The notes beneath the pieces were generated by a model. It made no database searches. It saw only the letters and a program-made list of their open reading frames with translations, and had not been told where the DNA came from. From Vibrio mimicus CAIM 602 (lineage in GTDB: Bacteria; Pseudomonadota; Gammaproteobacteria; Enterobacterales; Vibrionaceae): DNA of 64,000 nucleotides. This document shows positions 61,565 to 64,000 of the stretch, one piece after another. The position numbers and the translations under genes were made by a program. The stretch covers positions 62,001 to 126,000 of the forward strand of contig NZ_AOMO01000066.1 of NCBI RefSeq assembly GCF_000338875.1, written 5' to 3'. How positions within the stretch are numbered: position 1 is the first letter of the stretch; each line of letters begins with the position of its first letter.

Positions 61565-62934
61565 TCGCTCGATTTACTCTTATGCTTATTACGTGATGGT
61601 TTACGACGGCGTGAGCTAGGTTTACCCGTGCCAGTAGCGTTCCCCATGTCACCGACCATCGCCTGACGCATATTGCGCCCCGCGTTTTGGAAAGTGGCCC
61701 ACCATTCAGCTAATTGCTTGGTTTCTCCACCTTCAATTTCGCCACGCATTTCGAGGAAATCAAAGCCTGCGCGGAACTTGCTCAGTTCCAACAAACGGAA
61801 GGCACGTTTGCCACTGCGACGTGGTAAGCGTTGTTGTAACTGCCAAATATCACGAATGGTCGTGGTGTGACGACGCGGGATCGCAATGCGTTTGACTACT
61901 TCATCTAAGATGCGGTTACTGGCTTCCGTCATGGCATCAAATTCGTGGAGGCTGAGTGACTCCATCAGTTGGTCGGCCAGACTGATCATCGGATACCACA
62001 GCATGGCTGCAAACATAAAGGCCGGGTTGATACGTAAATCTTCTTCGACACGAATATCGGTTGCATCCAGCACTAAATCCAACATCTGCTCGGTTTGTGA
62101 GCTGTGATCAGCGGTGAAATGTTCTGCAATGGTTGGGAAAAGCTGCTGGAACAGATTGTATTGACGCATCAAGTGGTAGGTTTCTAAACCATGACCCGCT
62201 TGCAGCATTTTGAGCGACTCTTCATAAAGACGAGCAGCGGGAATATCACGCAGCAGCGGCGCAAGGTGCTCAATCGGCTCGGCCGTGTCTTCCTCAATAT
62301 CAAAATCGAGTTTGACCGCAAAACGCACCGCACGCAGCATACGCACCGGATCCTCGCGATAACGTGTTTCCGGATCGCCAATCAGACGCACTAGGCGATC
62401 TTCAAGATCTTCCATGCCACCGGCATAGTCGTGAATGCTGTAGTCCGCAATGTTGTAATACATCGCATTGATGGTGAAGTCGCGGCGCTCGGCATCTTCA
62501 TCAATCGTGCCGTATACGTTGTCGCGTAGCAGCATGCCAGCTTCCGATTGCGCAGCAATATTTTGGCTTTGGCTCGTCTCTTGATGATGGCCACGGAAAG
62601 TGGCGACTTCGACGATGTCGCGTCCAAACATAATGTGTGCTAGACGAAAACGGCGACCAATCAGACGACAGTTACGAAACAGTTGGCGCAGCTGCTCTGG
62701 TGTAGCGTTGGTGGCCACATCAAAGTCTTTTGGCTTGCCGCCAAGGAGTAAGTCACGCACACCACCACCGACGAGGAAGGCTTCAAACCCTGCGCCATGC
62801 AAGCGATAGAGCACTTTCAGTGCATTTTCGCTGATCTGCTGACGCGAGATAGGGTGTTCCTGACGCGGAATAATAGTCAAAGCTAAGTCTGGATATGTGC
62901 GAGTGTTGCTCGGTTCAAAATCGTTATTATTCAT
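61561..62934 (-). CDS. pcnB: Poly(A) polymerase I PcnB
   Basis: Adds 3' poly(A) tails to RNAs, promoting decay. The 457-residue protein (from ATG 62934) has the nucleotidyltransferase core GGGVRDLLLG with KPKDFDVATNATP carrying the catalytic aspartates (about 57-80), then helical RNA-binding domains and a basic C-terminal tail. The frame stays open upstream of the ATG to a stop at 63025-63027, with ATT codons at 63016-63021. E. coli pcnB starts at AUU, so the true start may lie there. The stop overlaps folK. Confidence 0.93.
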   Translation of the reverse strand: MNNNDFEPSNTRTYPDLALTIIPRQEHPISRQQISENALKVLYRLHGAGFEAFLVGGGVRDLLLGGKPKDFDVATNATPEQLRQLFRNCRLIGRRFRLAHIMFGRDIVEVATFRGHHQETSQSQNIAAQSEAGMLLRDNVYGTIDEDAERRDFTINAMYYNIADYSIHDYAGGMEDLEDRLVRLIGDPETRYREDPVRMLRAVRFAVKLDFDIEEDTAEPIEHLAPLLRDIPAARLYEESLKMLQAGHGLETYHLMRQYNLFQQLFPTIAEHFTADHSSQTEQMLDLVLDATDIRVEEDLRINPAFMFAAMLWYPMISLADQLMESLSLHEFDAMTEASNRILDEVVKRIAIPRRHTTTIRDIWQLQQRLPRRSGKRAFRLLELSKFRAGFDFLEMRGEIEGGETKQLAEWWATFQNAGRNMRQAMVGDMGNATGTGKPSSRRRKPSRNKHKSKSSE

Positions 62935-63024
62935 GTGCTTCTGACAATGATTGCTGTTGCCGCTGTAAGCGCTACGCTGCTTAATTTGACGCTCAAACGG
63001 ACGGAATTTGGCGCTAATAATAGC

Positions 63025-63915
63025 TTAAGCAGGACCATTTGAGAATCTTGGTGTGATCTCGATCGCTTCCGGTAGTTGGCTCACCTGCCAATTTTGGCAT
63101 CCCCAAGCCAGCATTTGCTCGGTATCCGCATCGGAAAAATCCGCGGGTAATGCAAAGCCTAAAAACTGCATGGCATGCAAAATCGTCTGTCTAGGATCTG
63201 ATGGCTCAATCGCCGGAGCGTGATTCTGTTTCGAGAGTTTATTCCCGTTACCATCCATCGCCAAAGGCAAATGTAAGTAGCTGACCGGCTTTTGTTTTAA
63301 AGTGTGATACAGGCTGATTTGCCGTCCGGTGGGTTCAATCAGATCCGCACCGCGCACCACTTGGGTAACACCTTGGTCAATATCATCAAGCACCACCGCG
63401 AGGTTATAAGCAAACAACCCATCACGACGTTTGATGATGAAATCCTCTTCTGCTAATGCCTTTGGTATGGTGATTGAGCCGTGTTTCAAATCAATGAAAT
63501 TTTGTACCGGGTTATCCATACGCAGCCGAATCGAGCAGTCTTGATGCTGAGCTGGCGGATGGCTTTTGCAGTGGCCGTTATAAAACCCACCCATGGCTTT
63601 GATTTCTTTTCGGGTGCACTGGCAGTAGTAGGCTTGTCCTGTGGCGAGCCATTCATTGATTTGGTCTTGGTACAAGGCGTGACGTTGGCTTTGGTAAACC
63701 ACTGAGTCATCCCAGTGTAGGTCATACGTTTCTAGTGTACGTAGAATGTGTGCTGCGGCTCCCGGCATTTCGCGGGGCGGGTCAAGATCTTCAATGCGTA
63801 CCAACCACTTTCCTTGATTGGCTTTGGCTTGGAAATAGCTCCCCAAGGCAGCAATCAACGAACCAAAATGTAAGGGGCCGGAAGGAGAAGGGGCGAAACG
63901 ACCAATATAATTCAT
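63025..63915 (-). CDS. gluQ: Glutamyl-Q tRNA(Asp) synthetase GluQRS
   Basis: Attaches glutamate to queuosine in tRNA-Asp. The 296-residue protein has the class I PSGPLHFGSL motif (about 11-20), the KLSKQN motif as a KMSKS variant, and a YYCQC...GHC zinc-type cluster (about 97-116). It lacks the anticodon-binding domain of full GluRS, as expected. It follows dksA in the same orientation, the known dksA-gluQ order. Confidence 0.96.
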   Translation of the reverse strand: MNYIGRFAPSPSGPLHFGSLIAALGSYFQAKANQGKWLVRIEDLDPPREMPGAAAHILRTLETYDLHWDDSVVYQSQRHALYQDQINEWLATGQAYYCQCTRKEIKAMGGFYNGHCKSHPPAQHQDCSIRLRMDNPVQNFIDLKHGSITIPKALAEEDFIIKRRDGLFAYNLAVVLDDIDQGVTQVVRGADLIEPTGRQISLYHTLKQKPVSYLHLPLAMDGNGNKLSKQNHAPAIEPSDPRQTILHAMQFLGFALPADFSDADTEQMLAWGCQNWQVSQLPEAIEITPRFSNGPA

Positions 63916-63949
63916 AGGGCGATTTACCTTTCAAATGCAAAGAAACAAG

Positions 63950-63974
63950 AAAAGGGAGCCTGTGCTCCCTTTTC
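63950..63974 (-). terminator. Terminator downstream of dksA
   Basis: A GGGAGC / GCTCCC stem (63954-63959, 63964-63969) with a four-base loop, flanked by A and T runs, so it works on either strand. It lies between the dksA end and gluQ. Confidence 0.8.
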
Positions 63975-63988
63975 CTTGCTATTTCATC

Positions 63989-64000
63989 TTAGCCAAGCAT
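63989..64000 (-). CDS. dksA: DksA, last codons only (5' end beyond window)
   Basis: On the minus strand the last three codons read M-L-G before TAA (stop at 63989-63991). I infer dksA from the usual dksA-gluQ neighbours and the terminator placement. Three codons cannot prove it. Confidence 0.45.
   Translation of the reverse strand: MLG

Noticed and set aside
1..64000. Mobile elements, prophage genes, CRISPR arrays, integron repeats or toxin-antitoxin pairs
   Set aside because: No transposase, integrase, repeat array or island boundary was seen. Gene order is typical of a Vibrio core chromosome.

Overview
The window is about 64 kb of core chromosome from a Vibrio of the V. cholerae / V. mimicus group. 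The evidence is an intact hapR-type quorum-sensing regulator, luxS, a Na+-pumping oxaloacetate decarboxylase operon, the alaS-lysC-csrA-tRNA(Ser/Arg) block, and a gene order I recognise from V. cholerae chromosome 1. The HapR protein looks close to, but not identical with, the V. cholerae sequence as I remember it, so I do not assign a species. I see no insertion sequence, prophage, integron repeat, CRISPR array or other island. Almost every gene is a recognisable housekeeping or global-regulatory gene.

Layout. 1-7 kb, plus strand: tail of a folK, uppP, ftsB-ispD-ispF-truD-surE-pcm-nlpD-rpoS (cell envelope, isoprenoids, tRNA and protein repair, stationary-phase sigma factor). 7.1-10.9 kb, minus strand: mutS and cysM. 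11.2-15.1 kb: sulfate ABC importer sbp-cysT-cysW-cysA. 15.2-17.5 kb: pncC, recA with a LexA box, recX. 17.7-22 kb: alaS, lysC, csrA. 22.1-22.9 kb: six tRNA genes (Ser-Arg-Ser-Arg-Arg-Arg). 23.2-26.5 kb: oadGAB. 26.6-33.1 kb: quinone oxidoreductase, yqaA, a large M16 lipoprotein protease, gshA, luxS. 33.2-35.4 kb, minus strand: CorB-type protein and YpjD. 35.6-39.2 kb: ffh and rpsP-rimM-trmD-rplS. 39.3-42.5 kb, minus strand: degS, degQ, zapG. 42.7-49 kb, plus strand: zapE, rplM-rpsI, petABC (cytochrome bc1), sspA-sspB. 49-52.4 kb, minus strand: lpoA-yraN-diaA-dolP, divergent from rsmI. 53.4-57.4 kb: hapR, hpt, carbonic anhydrase and a SulP transporter. 57.6-64 kb: the yadGH ABC exporter, then minus-strand gluQ-pcnB-folK-panB-panC and the last codons of dksA.

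The genes work together in several modules: sulfate uptake with cysteine synthesis; SOS repair (recA-recX); a Na+ pump; the bc1 complex; envelope growth and division (uppP, ftsB, nlpD, zapE, zapG, lpoA, dolP); envelope stress (degS/degQ); and global control (rpoS, csrA, luxS, hapR, sspA).

The most striking feature is technical. Six genes that should be intact (nlpD, cysA, pncC, petA, zapE, lpoA), probably folK as well, and one tRNA-Ser each carry a one-base indel, mostly next to a short run of identical bases. This pattern fits sequencing or assembly error far better than gene decay. I found no convincing previously undescribed system. The findings list smaller points worth checking.
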